DNA of 64,000 nt, taken from positions 434,001 through 498,000 of the forward strand of contig NZ_CP102590.1 of the NCBI RefSeq assembly GCF_032818155.1, written 5' to 3'. This document shows, in pieces, positions 1-7,010 of this stretch (position 1 is its first letter; the number at the start of each line of letters is the position of its first letter). Source of the DNA: Niallia taxi. GTDB lineage: Bacteria > Bacillota > Bacilli > Bacillales > Cytobacillaceae. The notes under the pieces are model-generated. The model did no database searches, had not been told where the DNA came from, and was given only the letters and a program-made list of their open reading frames with translations. The position numbers and the translations under genes were made by a program.

Positions 1-229
1 GACGGTTGTCACCTGCACCCAATCCAATCGATACAGCTTCATCTATTTCTTTCCCATATTCCTTCATTGCTGTGACTGCTTCTTCTACAGTAGAATAATC
101 CTTCGAAAGAACACCAACTAACACATAGCCTTCAGCAGCTTCAAAAACCTCTTTTGCATTCTCAACACTATTTGCTAAAACATTTAAGGCAACACGATTC
201 CTGTAAAAACGGTTTGAGATATTGGACAT
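1..229 (-). CDS. dgaF: DgaF-like KDGP aldolase (3' end outside window)
   Basis: This is the N-terminal 76 codons of an aldolase that splits 2-keto-3-deoxy-6-phosphogluconate into pyruvate and glyceraldehyde-3-phosphate. The translation begins MSNISNRFYRNRVALNVLA and contains VLVGVLSKDYSTVEEAV and VSIGLGAGDNR, the pattern of the DgaF family. The ATG lies one base beyond the stop of the dgaE-like gene, and its ribosome site (GGGAGG) is inside the end of that gene, so the two are translationally linked. The product should act on the DgaE product in the cytosol. Only the start is visible, so the catalytic lysine cannot be checked. Confidence 0.8.
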   Translation of the reverse strand, partial: MSNISNRFYRNRVALNVLANSVENAKEVFEAAEGYVLVGVLSKDYSTVEEAVTAMKEYGKEIDEAVSIGLGAGDNR

Positions 230-230
230 T

Positions 231-1334
231 TTATTTTCCTCCCACTATTTCACGTAGCTTAGATTCAATTACCTGAATATCATCATGCTGCAGCGGACGG
301 GGATCGATATCGAAATAGCCCTGTCTCACACCATAATCACGTGTATAAATGGCAATCTCACCCTCTCGCAGTCTTGTATTCACTTCTTTTGCTGTTAATT
401 GAACTTGTTCAGCATCAATTTGAATTCTGGCACGGAAAATGGCACGGCCCGCTTCATCCTGAACAATCGTTACGGTGACGCCATCAAGCTTATTAAGTGA
501 CATTAATATTTGCAATGCTTCTTTCTCTTGTTCGCTTTTGTCTTCTTTATTGCCGTATTCATCAAGTGCCTGAAGTAAGCCGAATGTTGTTTCTTTCCCG
601 ACTTTCATACTTCGTCCAATCCCATGTAATTGTGTCTTTAGCCACTCCATATAGATTCGTTTGCCAGCAACAATTCCTGAAGTTGGTCCTTCGATCGCCT
701 TTGAACCACTGTAGATCGCAAGGTCAGAGAATTTCACATATTTTTGCAGGTCCTCTTCTGCTGCTGCATCAACGATAAGTGGAATTTCATTCCGTTTGGC
801 AACCTCCCATGCTTCCTCAACAGAAATCATATTTTTTTGAACGGCATGATGTGATTTGACATAGAGGATAGCTGCTGTGTTCTCAGAAATGGCATCTTCG
901 ATATGCTCCGCTTTCCCTTCATTGGCATAGCCAACCTCAACAGGCTTTCCACCGCCTAAATAAATCATCGTTTCCACTGGTGCTCCGTACTGTACATTGT
1001 GACCCTTTAGCATGATGATGTCACTTTTCGGAATATTCTCTTGATGAAGTCGCTCACTTTTACGGCGATTGCCCTGTGTTACAATTGCAGCAACAGAAAG
1101 AGCAATCCCGCTTGATGCCGAGTTTACGATTACTGCTGCCTCTGAACCTAGGATTTTTGCAACATAATCACCTGCTTTATCGACTAAATCTGCGATCTCC
1201 ACATAGTTTTGTCCACCATGCTTCATGGCATCCATCACCGTATCAGTTGGTGCTGACACACCTAAGATACTCATTCGCCCACTTGCATTAATTACACGCT
1301 TAAGCCCATATTTAGCATTTAATGAATTCTCCAT
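231..1334 (-). CDS. dgaE: DgaE-type PLP-dependent ammonia-lyase
   Basis: A 367-residue protein of the selenocysteine-synthase-like PLP fold. Family members (Salmonella DgaE) remove ammonia from D-glucosaminate-6-phosphate to give 2-keto-3-deoxy-6-phosphogluconate. The likely PLP lysine sits in AIYSGSKAIEGPTSG near residue 215, after the cofactor-binding IVDAAAEED. Early residues RVINASGRMSILG are typical of the family. The ATG at 1332-1334 has an AAAGGAG site nine bases upstream, and the gene overlaps the preceding amidohydrolase gene by 23 bp. With dgaF it forms the last two steps of the locus. The true substrate may be a related amino-sugar acid phosphate. Confidence 0.85.
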   Translation of the reverse strand: MENSLNAKYGLKRVINASGRMSILGVSAPTDTVMDAMKHGGQNYVEIADLVDKAGDYVAKILGSEAAVIVNSASSGIALSVAAIVTQGNRRKSERLHQENIPKSDIIMLKGHNVQYGAPVETMIYLGGGKPVEVGYANEGKAEHIEDAISENTAAILYVKSHHAVQKNMISVEEAWEVAKRNEIPLIVDAAAEEDLQKYVKFSDLAIYSGSKAIEGPTSGIVAGKRIYMEWLKTQLHGIGRSMKVGKETTFGLLQALDEYGNKEDKSEQEKEALQILMSLNKLDGVTVTIVQDEAGRAIFRARIQIDAEQVQLTAKEVNTRLREGEIAIYTRDYGVRQGYFDIDPRPLQHDDIQVIESKLREIVGGK

Positions 1335-2418
1335 TTATAACCACTCCTTTTGTTTCTATTCTTTGCTTCGCTTCCCGCTTTTCACCTTCAGAATCAGTGA
1401 GGGTAATCTGTTCATTCCGAACAGTAAAAAGGGTCAAATTCGCAACAGCACCAACCTTTATGCAAGCAAGCTCAGGTTTTTTTAGCCAGTTAGCAGCATT
1501 TGTCGTAACTGCCATGATTACTTCCTCCAGCGAATATCCTAGGGAAAGGAATTTTGTTAGAACATTAGCCAAGCTATATACAGGACCGTTTATCCGATTG
1601 TTTCGATAAATATCTGTACTAATTGTATTTAATCCAATGTTATGACGTTTTGCCGATTGTGCAACCTTAAAGGAAAAGCTTGCTGTACCATGCCCAACAT
1701 CCAAATGCACACCGCGTTCAATGGCATTTTTTAACACTTGGAGCGGTTTTCCTTGTGTATCGAAAAGATTATTTTGTTTCCCATTGAGATAATGTGTAAT
1801 GATATCTCTTTTCTCTAGGAGAGGAATAATTTCATCGATGAATGGTGGACCAGAACCGATGTGGACCATTAACGGCAATGCTGTTTCATTTGAAAGTGAC
1901 CGTGCAATCCTTAAGGGTTCAATCCCATTATCACAAACCACGCTTTTACTAATCCGTGCCTTTAAGCCAACGATTAATTCCTTATAATCGTTTACGGCTT
2001 GTAGAACTTTTGCCTTATCGATCCATTCTAATCTGGATAATTCATCTACTCTTTGTAAACCAATAGAGGAGATGTTCAAAAATGCAAATACATTTGTTTT
2101 TGCTTTTTGTCTGCTTGCCGCCATCTCGGAGATTCGATCTGCACCACAGCTACCTGCATCAACAATTGTCGTCACACCTTGATTTACTCCGATTTTATCA
2201 ATTTCATCACCGTACGGATCAAATTCAGGAAATGCATGGACATGTAAATCGATCCAACCACTTGATACGTAAACACCTGAACAATCTATCATATGCTCGC
2301 CAAGTCCAGTTCCTGCAGGCATGAGTTTGGCAATTTTACCGTCATTTATGACAATATCGATTTCCTCTCCGGTTATTCTCTTTACATGATGTAAAACGAA
2401 ATCTTTCATACCATTCAC
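1312..2418 (-). CDS. amidohydrolase/deacetylase family metallohydrolase
   Basis: A 368-residue TIM-barrel amidohydrolase. Metal-binding features visible are DLHVHAF (the HxH pair, about residue 58), the candidate carboxylated lysine in VGLKARISKS (about 152), LMVHIGSGPP (about 185), DVGHGTASF and the late Asp in STDIYRNN. Characterised relatives hydrolyse N-acyl or ester bonds, and this subfamily is commonly found beside DgaE and DgaF. In this operon a plausible role is removing an acyl group from an amino-sugar acid before DgaE acts; that is inference. It is the first gene of a unit whose promoter and operator lie at 2515-2557. Confidence 0.8.
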   Translation of the reverse strand: MNGMKDFVLHHVKRITGEEIDIVINDGKIAKLMPAGTGLGEHMIDCSGVYVSSGWIDLHVHAFPEFDPYGDEIDKIGVNQGVTTIVDAGSCGADRISEMAASRQKAKTNVFAFLNISSIGLQRVDELSRLEWIDKAKVLQAVNDYKELIVGLKARISKSVVCDNGIEPLRIARSLSNETALPLMVHIGSGPPFIDEIIPLLEKRDIITHYLNGKQNNLFDTQGKPLQVLKNAIERGVHLDVGHGTASFSFKVAQSAKRHNIGLNTISTDIYRNNRINGPVYSLANVLTKFLSLGYSLEEVIMAVTTNAANWLKKPELACIKVGAVANLTLFTVRNEQITLTDSEGEKREAKQRIETKGVVINGEFIKC

Positions 2419-2514
2419 CTTTTCCGTACTCTATTTAAAGACGCTTTCAAAAAATATACAGTCACTAAAGTTAAGATAATAGATAAAATTTATAATGATT
2501 TTCCATAAAAACAT

Positions 2515-2528
2515 AACGTTATAATGTT
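2515..2528. promoter_or_regulatory. Candidate operator, site 1 (AACGTTATAATGTT)
   Basis: This 14-bp near-palindrome differs by one base from two perfect copies (AACATTATAATGTT) at 6157-6170 and 6507-6520. It lies directly downstream of the likely -10 of the amidohydrolase-dgaEF unit, where a bound repressor would block transcription. The GntR/UTRA regulator at 2613-3326 is the obvious candidate ligand-responsive binder. Confidence 0.55.
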
Positions 2529-2557
2529 TTAATATGTAATAAATATATATCCTTCAA
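2529..2557 (-). promoter_or_regulatory. Probable sigma-A promoter of amidohydrolase-dgaE-dgaF
   Basis: On the minus strand TTGAAG (2552-2557) is followed 17 bp later by TATTAA (2529-2534). The operator palindrome begins immediately after the -10, consistent with repression. Confidence 0.4.
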
Positions 2558-2571
2558 ATTATTAATCATAT

Positions 2572-2603
2572 AAAGCTAAGTACAAATGTAGTAACTTAGC
2601 TTT
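2572..2603 (-). terminator. Hairpin downstream of the GntR gene
   Basis: A perfect 10-bp stem (AAAGCTAAGT / ACTTAGCTTT) with a 12-nt loop lies 10 bp past the GntR stop codon. The following tract is only moderately T-rich, so termination may be leaky. Confidence 0.5.
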
Positions 2604-2612
2604 ATATCTAGA

Positions 2613-3326
2613 CTATATATTTAAGTTCACAACATATTTATGAATATCCGTATTATAGTAGCCAATCGAATATTCGATTATTTGTTCATTGATGTCATAC
2701 GAAAAACGTGTTCTTTGAAATAATGGCTGCGGCTCAATATTTAGCAACCGAGCAATTTTTCCACTTGGAATTTCCACTCCAAATTCATCTTGAAACCGAT
2801 TAAAGTATACTCCCTTTTCATACAGCACTTCATACAGGGAATTTTTAAATGTATCAGGGTCAAGCGAAAGTAAAAAACGACCAGGAATATAGTGAGTAAA
2901 ATGAATGTACGGCTGGTCATTTAACGTAAAAATTCGCTCAATACAATAGCACTCTTTTTCATGAAAAACGTTAGATAAGATTGGATGGTCTGACACAACT
3001 ATTTTAGAAATTGTTACGTTACCCTTTCTTAAGGTATATCCTGTCGATAATAAATATTCAGAAAATCCCTGCCCCTTTGATAGTTTTGAAATGGCTCGAT
3101 TATCTAATACTTTCGTACCGATACCACTATGTTTTTCGACATAGCCTTCAAGGGCTAACTGTTCGACAGCTTTTCGTATCGTGATTTTACTAACACCGAA
3201 TTCCTTTTCCAATTCGGGTTCAGGCGGGATTAACGAATTTTTAGGATAGACTCCTTTTATCATCCGTTCTTTTAATTCATTTTTCACTTGAATATAAAAT
3301 GGTCCCTTTTTCCGTAACAATTTCAT
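2613..3326 (-). CDS. GntR family regulator with UTRA domain
   Basis: A 237-residue repressor of the HutC subfamily. Residues about 8-75 form the winged helix-turn-helix: FYIQVKNELKERMIKG, then EFGVSKITIRKAVEQL and a wing ending in GIGTKV. Residues about 90-235 form the UTRA effector domain, with conserved IERIFTLNDQPYIH and a late EYSIGYYNTD. The ATG has an AAAGGT site eight bases upstream. It sits between the PTS/MupG genes and the amidohydrolase genes. It probably senses a phosphorylated sugar intermediate and binds the repeated AACATTATAATGTT palindrome. Confidence 0.85.
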   Translation of the reverse strand: MKLLRKKGPFYIQVKNELKERMIKGVYPKNSLIPPEPELEKEFGVSKITIRKAVEQLALEGYVEKHSGIGTKVLDNRAISKLSKGQGFSEYLLSTGYTLRKGNVTISKIVVSDHPILSNVFHEKECYCIERIFTLNDQPYIHFTHYIPGRFLLSLDPDTFKNSLYEVLYEKGVYFNRFQDEFGVEIPSGKIARLLNIEPQPLFQRTRFSYDINEQIIEYSIGYYNTDIHKYVVNLNI

Positions 3327-3411
3327 AAAGATCTACCTTTCCAGCGTTTCTCATCTTCGATTAACTTTTTTTCCTTTTATTGTACCAACAAACAATAGGA
3401 AAGTGTAGAAA

Positions 3412-4500
3412 TCATTTTACATTTACCAACTTAAAGGCGCTCCAGGGCTTGATATACTCCATTAGAAAATGCTCATCAGCAACAACTTTTGCGATTTTGT
3501 TTTTCCGATTATCTTCAGGCATATCCTTTAACACAACTTGCAATTCGCCTTTATATTTTCCAAACTGATTATTGCCAATAAAAATATCTCCAGTCGTTTG
3601 CGGCACTGATTGTTTTTCCTCAACAGAATGATCAGCGTATTTTTTTCGTACGTCTACTGAACGAATCATATATTCTGTAATATCACCGCGGCGTATATGT
3701 GTTTCGTTTAAAGCTATATTAGCTTCTAATTCGCTTGCCTCAGGCTCTAATTCAATTTCTAGTTCTAAAATATCCCGATTAAGCTCCCCCAGTATACGAA
3801 GCTCATCCTCACTTGCATAAGCATTGCCAATGATGATGTCATCAATAAGCCCTGTTGCCCATAAATGCTTTGCTTGAATGTTTATTGGCAGATTTCGATG
3901 CTGCTCTAATGTACATAACCCGTCATTAATATCCCATGGCCCTATTTGTCCTACTGAGGATGTTATAAAGGCGGCAGTTCTAATGCCATATTTTTTAAAG
4001 CGTTTCGAACATTCTATAAAGAAGTCATATGGTAAACCGGTATATTTTTGCGGATAAAAATTGTGACATCCAATGATATAATCCTTATTCCCTTGATGTG
4101 TTAAAATATTGGACAGATAATCAACATCATTACTCATATTCAACTCTAATTTTAAACCGTAAGGATTATTTGTCATTTTTGCTTCCTTTAATCCGTCAAA
4201 TCCTAAATCAAGTCTGATTCCATCAGCACCTAGCTCATGGAAAAAACCTAAATCATCATAACTAATAGTTAGTTTGTCAAAGACGGCAGGAGAGACATCT
4301 AAAATAACTTCCATATGTAATGCCTTTGCAAAAGTAATAATCTCGGTAAATTCTCGCATTAATTCCTCTTTCGGCTTTGAAGCTGATAGTAAGCAAGTAA
4401 ATACACGATCAAACCCATAAGCTTTTGCCATTTTCAAATATTGTTTATCCTCTTCCATCATTGATTTTTCTGGATAAATGGATACACCTAAACGCTTCAT
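3412..4500 (-). CDS. MupG-like TIM-barrel 6-phospho-glycosidase (DUF871)
   Basis: A 362-residue protein beginning MKRLGVSIYPEKS and containing the family motifs FDRVFTCLLSA, VILDVSPAVF, DGIRLDLGFDG and CHNFYPQKYTGL. Staphylococcus MupG hydrolyses MurNAc-6-phosphate-GlcNAc taken up by a PTS, so this enzyme probably cuts a phosphorylated beta-linked disaccharide in the cytosol. A C-terminal beta domain follows about residue 250. It starts four bases after the stop of the small membrane protein, with GAGGTG six bases before the ATG. No MurNAc-6-P etherase (MurQ) is nearby, so the substrate may differ from that of MupG. Confidence 0.8.
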   Translation of the reverse strand: MKRLGVSIYPEKSMMEEDKQYLKMAKAYGFDRVFTCLLSASKPKEELMREFTEIITFAKALHMEVILDVSPAVFDKLTISYDDLGFFHELGADGIRLDLGFDGLKEAKMTNNPYGLKLELNMSNDVDYLSNILTHQGNKDYIIGCHNFYPQKYTGLPYDFFIECSKRFKKYGIRTAAFITSSVGQIGPWDINDGLCTLEQHRNLPINIQAKHLWATGLIDDIIIGNAYASEDELRILGELNRDILELEIELEPEASELEANIALNETHIRRGDITEYMIRSVDVRKKYADHSVEEKQSVPQTTGDIFIGNNQFGKYKGELQVVLKDMPEDNRKNKIAKVVADEHFLMEYIKPWSAFKLVNVK

Positions 4501-4503
4501 TCC

Positions 4504-4785
4504 TTACACCTCACGATTTGCATACTTTTCTGCTATTATTTTTTGAACATTGTTTATATACCTTTGAAAACTGACGGTGACAAATACAGCACATATTATG
4601 GTTGGTACGATTACGACTAAATAAAATTTTCCGCCTGTAAAGACAAATAGAAGCATTGATAGCAGGATTACCAGAATGGATAAGCCGATTGATTTCCAAA
4701 TTGTCCACTTTGCTCCAATATTCGTTTTCAAAAATACGATATAGGAAGCAACCAATACTCCCCCTGATAAAATCATCTCCAACAT
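4504..4785 (-). CDS. Small three-helix membrane protein in PTS operon
   Basis: A 93-residue protein of unknown function with three hydrophobic stretches (about residues 3-20, 30-48 and 52-70) and a charged C-terminus (QKIIAEKYANREV). It is tightly packed between the PTS IIC gene (12-bp gap) and the MupG-like gene (3-bp gap), so it is surely co-transcribed. I do not recognise the family. An accessory role in transport is possible but unproven. Confidence 0.7.
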   Translation of the reverse strand: MLEMILSGGVLVASYIVFLKTNIGAKWTIWKSIGLSILVILLSMLLFVFTGGKFYLVVIVPTIICAVFVTVSFQRYINNVQKIIAEKYANREV

Positions 4786-4797
4786 GAAATCATCCCC

Positions 4798-6102
4798 TTA
4801 CGCAGTTTTAGATTGGGATTGTTCTTTTTCTTGCTCTAAGTGCTGCTTTTCGAACATTTTAAAGAATGGAAAATAGATAGCAAGTGAGATACAGAAGTTC
4901 AAAATAACTAATACCCCTGCCATAATCGTCCAATCTGTACTTATAATTGCAGCAATTGGTGCTGGAACCGTAAACGGAAGTTTCGCCATAATCATAGGTA
5001 TTAAATGAAATTGGAAAAATAAGTATGAAACAATTCCATTTACAAGTGGTGCCAAGATAAATGGAATAATCAATATCGGATTCATAACAATCGGAGCACC
5101 GAAAATAATCGGTTCATTAATGTTAAACAACCCAGGCAAGAATGAGAGTTTTCCTAATTCCTTTAAAAATGTTGCTTTTGAGAACATAAACAACACTACG
5201 AGTGCTAATGTTGATCCTGCTCCGCCAATCCAAACAAACCATTGAATGAATTGCTCTGTAAATAAAGTTGGCAGATTATAAGCATCACCAGTTGAAGCAA
5301 ATACTTCCATATTCTCAAGAATACTTGCATCCCACATTGGTCTTATAATTGGTCCCATAATGGCAGGACCATGTATTCCTAGTGCCCAGAAAAAGACAAC
5401 CAAGAAAATCGTTAATAATCCGCCAAACAAACTATTTCCAACTAAAAAGTCTTTTAATGGTGAGATTAGCAGCGTAATGACTGAGTTTATATCAAAATGT
5501 AATACATGTCGTACAAGCCAAAAAAGCACAATAACACAGAGTGTTGGGATTAATGCAGTAAATGAATTTGCAACCATCGGTGGGACACTATCTGGTAATT
5601 TAATCCGAATATCCCTTTTGATAAAAAAGCGAAATATCTCGACAGTTAACAAAGAAGTTACGATTGCACCAAATAATGATTGAGCACTTAAGCTGCTTAT
5701 ATTAAGCCAACGTCCTGCTTCAATTACGCCTGCAACAGGTTCAGTTACTTGTACTGGTACAATGGACGTAATCAGAAAAGCCAAAACTGAAAGTAAAGCA
5801 GTACTTAATTGATCAAGCTTATAATGTCCTGCTAAAGCATATGCAACGCCAAATGAAGCATATAAAGCCATTGCTCCTACAGTGAATCGAAAAGGAATAT
5901 CTAGTACCGGCCTAAAGTCCGCAATAAATTCATCATAACCTGCAATTGGAAAATTCAATAAAATGACAAAAAATGAACCGATGATCGTTAACGGAAGCGT
6001 AGATAGTATTCCATTTCGGATTGCTAAAAGATGATGCTGTGAACCAATTTTTTGTGCGGTTGGCATTACTTTTGTTTCTAAAAACTGCATAACCTTATTC
6101 AT
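4798..6102 (-). CDS. PTS sugar transporter subunit IIC (lactose/cellobiose family)
   Basis: A 434-residue polytopic membrane protein that forms the sugar channel of a phosphotransferase system. Family marks include MNKVMQFLETKVMPTAQKIG at the start, several helices with WALGIHGP, and the FNINEPIIFGAPIVMNP signature of the IIC active region. A GGGGGT ribosome site precedes the ATG. The usual partner IIB just upstream (6184-6429) is a pseudogene and no IIA is seen, so transport needs IIA and IIB from elsewhere. An operator palindrome lies upstream at 6157-6170. Confidence 0.9.
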   Translation of the reverse strand: MNKVMQFLETKVMPTAQKIGSQHHLLAIRNGILSTLPLTIIGSFFVILLNFPIAGYDEFIADFRPVLDIPFRFTVGAMALYASFGVAYALAGHYKLDQLSTALLSVLAFLITSIVPVQVTEPVAGVIEAGRWLNISSLSAQSLFGAIVTSLLTVEIFRFFIKRDIRIKLPDSVPPMVANSFTALIPTLCVIVLFWLVRHVLHFDINSVITLLISPLKDFLVGNSLFGGLLTIFLVVFFWALGIHGPAIMGPIIRPMWDASILENMEVFASTGDAYNLPTLFTEQFIQWFVWIGGAGSTLALVVLFMFSKATFLKELGKLSFLPGLFNINEPIIFGAPIVMNPILIIPFILAPLVNGIVSYLFFQFHLIPMIMAKLPFTVPAPIAAIISTDWTIMAGVLVILNFCISLAIYFPFFKMFEKQHLEQEKEQSQSKTA

Positions 6103-6156
6103 AAAAATACCCCCTCTTTTTATAAATGTTTAATTAATATCAATCTCAAACTTTAT

Positions 6157-6170
6157 AACATTATAATGTT
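6157..6170. promoter_or_regulatory. Candidate operator, site 2 (AACATTATAATGTT)
   Basis: A perfect 14-bp palindrome 55 bp upstream of the PTS IIC start, identical to site 3 (6507-6520), with flanking TAT and TT also shared. It lies just upstream of a weak possible -35 (TTGAGA on the minus strand, 6144-6149). Confidence 0.55.
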
Positions 6171-6183
6171 TGAAGATAAAAAA

Positions 6184-6429
6184 TTATTCCTTACTTAGTA
6201 GACAATACAGAATAACTAATTTTGCATGTGCTAGCTTGTTGTAATTGAATTTACTACGATTAACTTGTGGTCCAAGACGTACGACAGCTGCATCACCAAT
6301 ATAACCTTACACTAAAACGAATATTATCTTAGATATTTGATCCTCCCTTTGTTTCTCCGCTTCCTTTTCCATTTATGTTACTAATAAACTAGCTGCCATA
6401 CCTGCAGCACAACACAATAAAATGCGCAT
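6184..6429 (-). pseudogene. Decayed PTS subunit IIB (lactose/cellobiose family)
   Basis: Starting at an ATG with a good AAGGGAGAGAG site, the frame reads MRILLCCAAGMAASLLVT, then a TAA stop, then MEKEAEKQREDQISKIIFVLV, a second TAA, then GYIGDAAVVRLGPQVN. This matches a IIB protein: the phospho-accepting cysteine loop (ILLxCAAGM) near the start and the LGPQV motif later. Both stops are in the same frame with no frameshift, and at 82 codons it is also shorter than the roughly 100 expected. The original product would have passed phosphate from IIA to the sugar carried by the adjacent IIC. Confidence 0.8.
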
Positions 6430-6474
6430 GAATAACTCTCTCCCTTTTCAAAATGAAATCCTTTTCATAAAGAC

Positions 6475-6503
6475 ATTCTATTACAGTCCCTTGGTATAGT
6501 CAA
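6475..6503 (-). promoter_or_regulatory. Sigma-A promoter of the PTS unit
   Basis: On the minus strand TTGACT (6498-6503) and TAGAAT (6475-6480) are separated by exactly 17 bp. It is placed to transcribe the IIB pseudogene and the IIC gene. The operator palindrome lies four bases upstream of the -35. Confidence 0.55.
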
Positions 6504-6506
6504 TAT

Positions 6507-6520
6507 AACATTATAATGTT
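6507..6520. promoter_or_regulatory. Candidate operator, site 3 (AACATTATAATGTT)
   Basis: A perfect 14-bp palindrome identical to site 2, immediately upstream of the -35 element of the PTS promoter. Its recurrence only at the unit starts of this locus supports an operator role. Confidence 0.55.
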
Positions 6521-6681
6521 TAATTATTATTTTTTATTACTGATGCCTTCTGCTTTTTTGAAGATGGAAAAACTGGTAAATGTGAAGAATGGTTTAATAC
6601 TTACATATTAGGAATTCAAAAATAATGTTGCAAGCAACTTGTAAGATTACTTAACAAAGTTTTTTTGAATGAAAGCTGGAA

Positions 6682-6720
6682 AATAAAAACAGAGCTGCAC
6701 CAATTTTAGTTTCAGCCCTG
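6682..6720 (-). terminator. Rho-independent terminator of a lost transporter gene
   Basis: On the minus strand an 8-bp stem (CAGGGCTG / CAGCTCTG, one mismatch) is followed by TTTTTATT. It sits just after the stop codon of the sugar-transporter remnant at 6734-6848. Confidence 0.6.
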
Positions 6721-6733
6721 TCTATAAAACTCT

Positions 6734-6848
6734 TTAATTTTGTTTAAAATTCTCCTCAATCTGCTCCAATGACAATCCTCTTGTTTCAGGTAAATATTTT
6801 CCTATAAACACAATCCCTGCGATTGCAAATACGGCGAATAGGAAACAC
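6734..6848 (-). pseudogene. C-terminal remnant of sugar-porter MFS transporter
   Basis: The minus strand encodes a tail that includes FAIAGIVFIGKYLPETRGLS and LEQIEENF before its stop. The PETRGLSLEQIE motif is the diagnostic end of sugar-porter MFS proteins after helix 12. Everything before it is missing: at about 6848 the sequence switches to an unrelated gene tail on the other strand. The natural terminator remains downstream. Confidence 0.75.
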
Positions 6849-6969
6849 TGACTTATCTATTCAAGAGATCACCTATGAATGTGGATTTAACAGTGTGCCT
6901 CATTTCATAAAAATTTTTAAAGAGCATACAGAGTTAACTCCAAAGAAATTTAGGAATCTGCCGTTTTAA
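6849..6969 (+). pseudogene. C-terminal remnant of AraC family regulator
   Basis: The plus strand reads LSIQEITYECGFNSVPHF followed by IKIFKEHTELTPKKFRN and a stop. This is the second helix-turn-helix and terminal motif of an AraC/XylS protein. The N-terminal effector domain and first HTH are absent. The fragment abuts, tail to tail, the sugar-transporter remnant, so one deletion appears to have removed the bodies of both genes. Confidence 0.75.
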
Positions 6970-6975
6970 TGAAAT

Positions 6976-7003
6976 AAGGACCAAGTAATGTTCACTTGGT
7001 CCT
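6976..7003. terminator. Hairpin after the sucrose hydrolase gene
   Basis: A 10-bp perfect stem (AGGACCAAGT / ACTTGGTCCT) lies just past the sucrose hydrolase stop (7011). The minus-side tail is TATTTCATT, so termination strength is uncertain. It would also end the AraC remnant on the plus side. Confidence 0.55.
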
Positions 7004-7010
7004 CCACTTA

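Noticed and set aside
6491..6503. NagR/DasR-type operator (TTGGTATAGTCAA)
   Set aside because: It partly fits the GntR/UTRA dre pattern but is not a proper palindrome, occurs once, and is explained by the -35 element; the AACATTATAATGTT repeats are better candidates.
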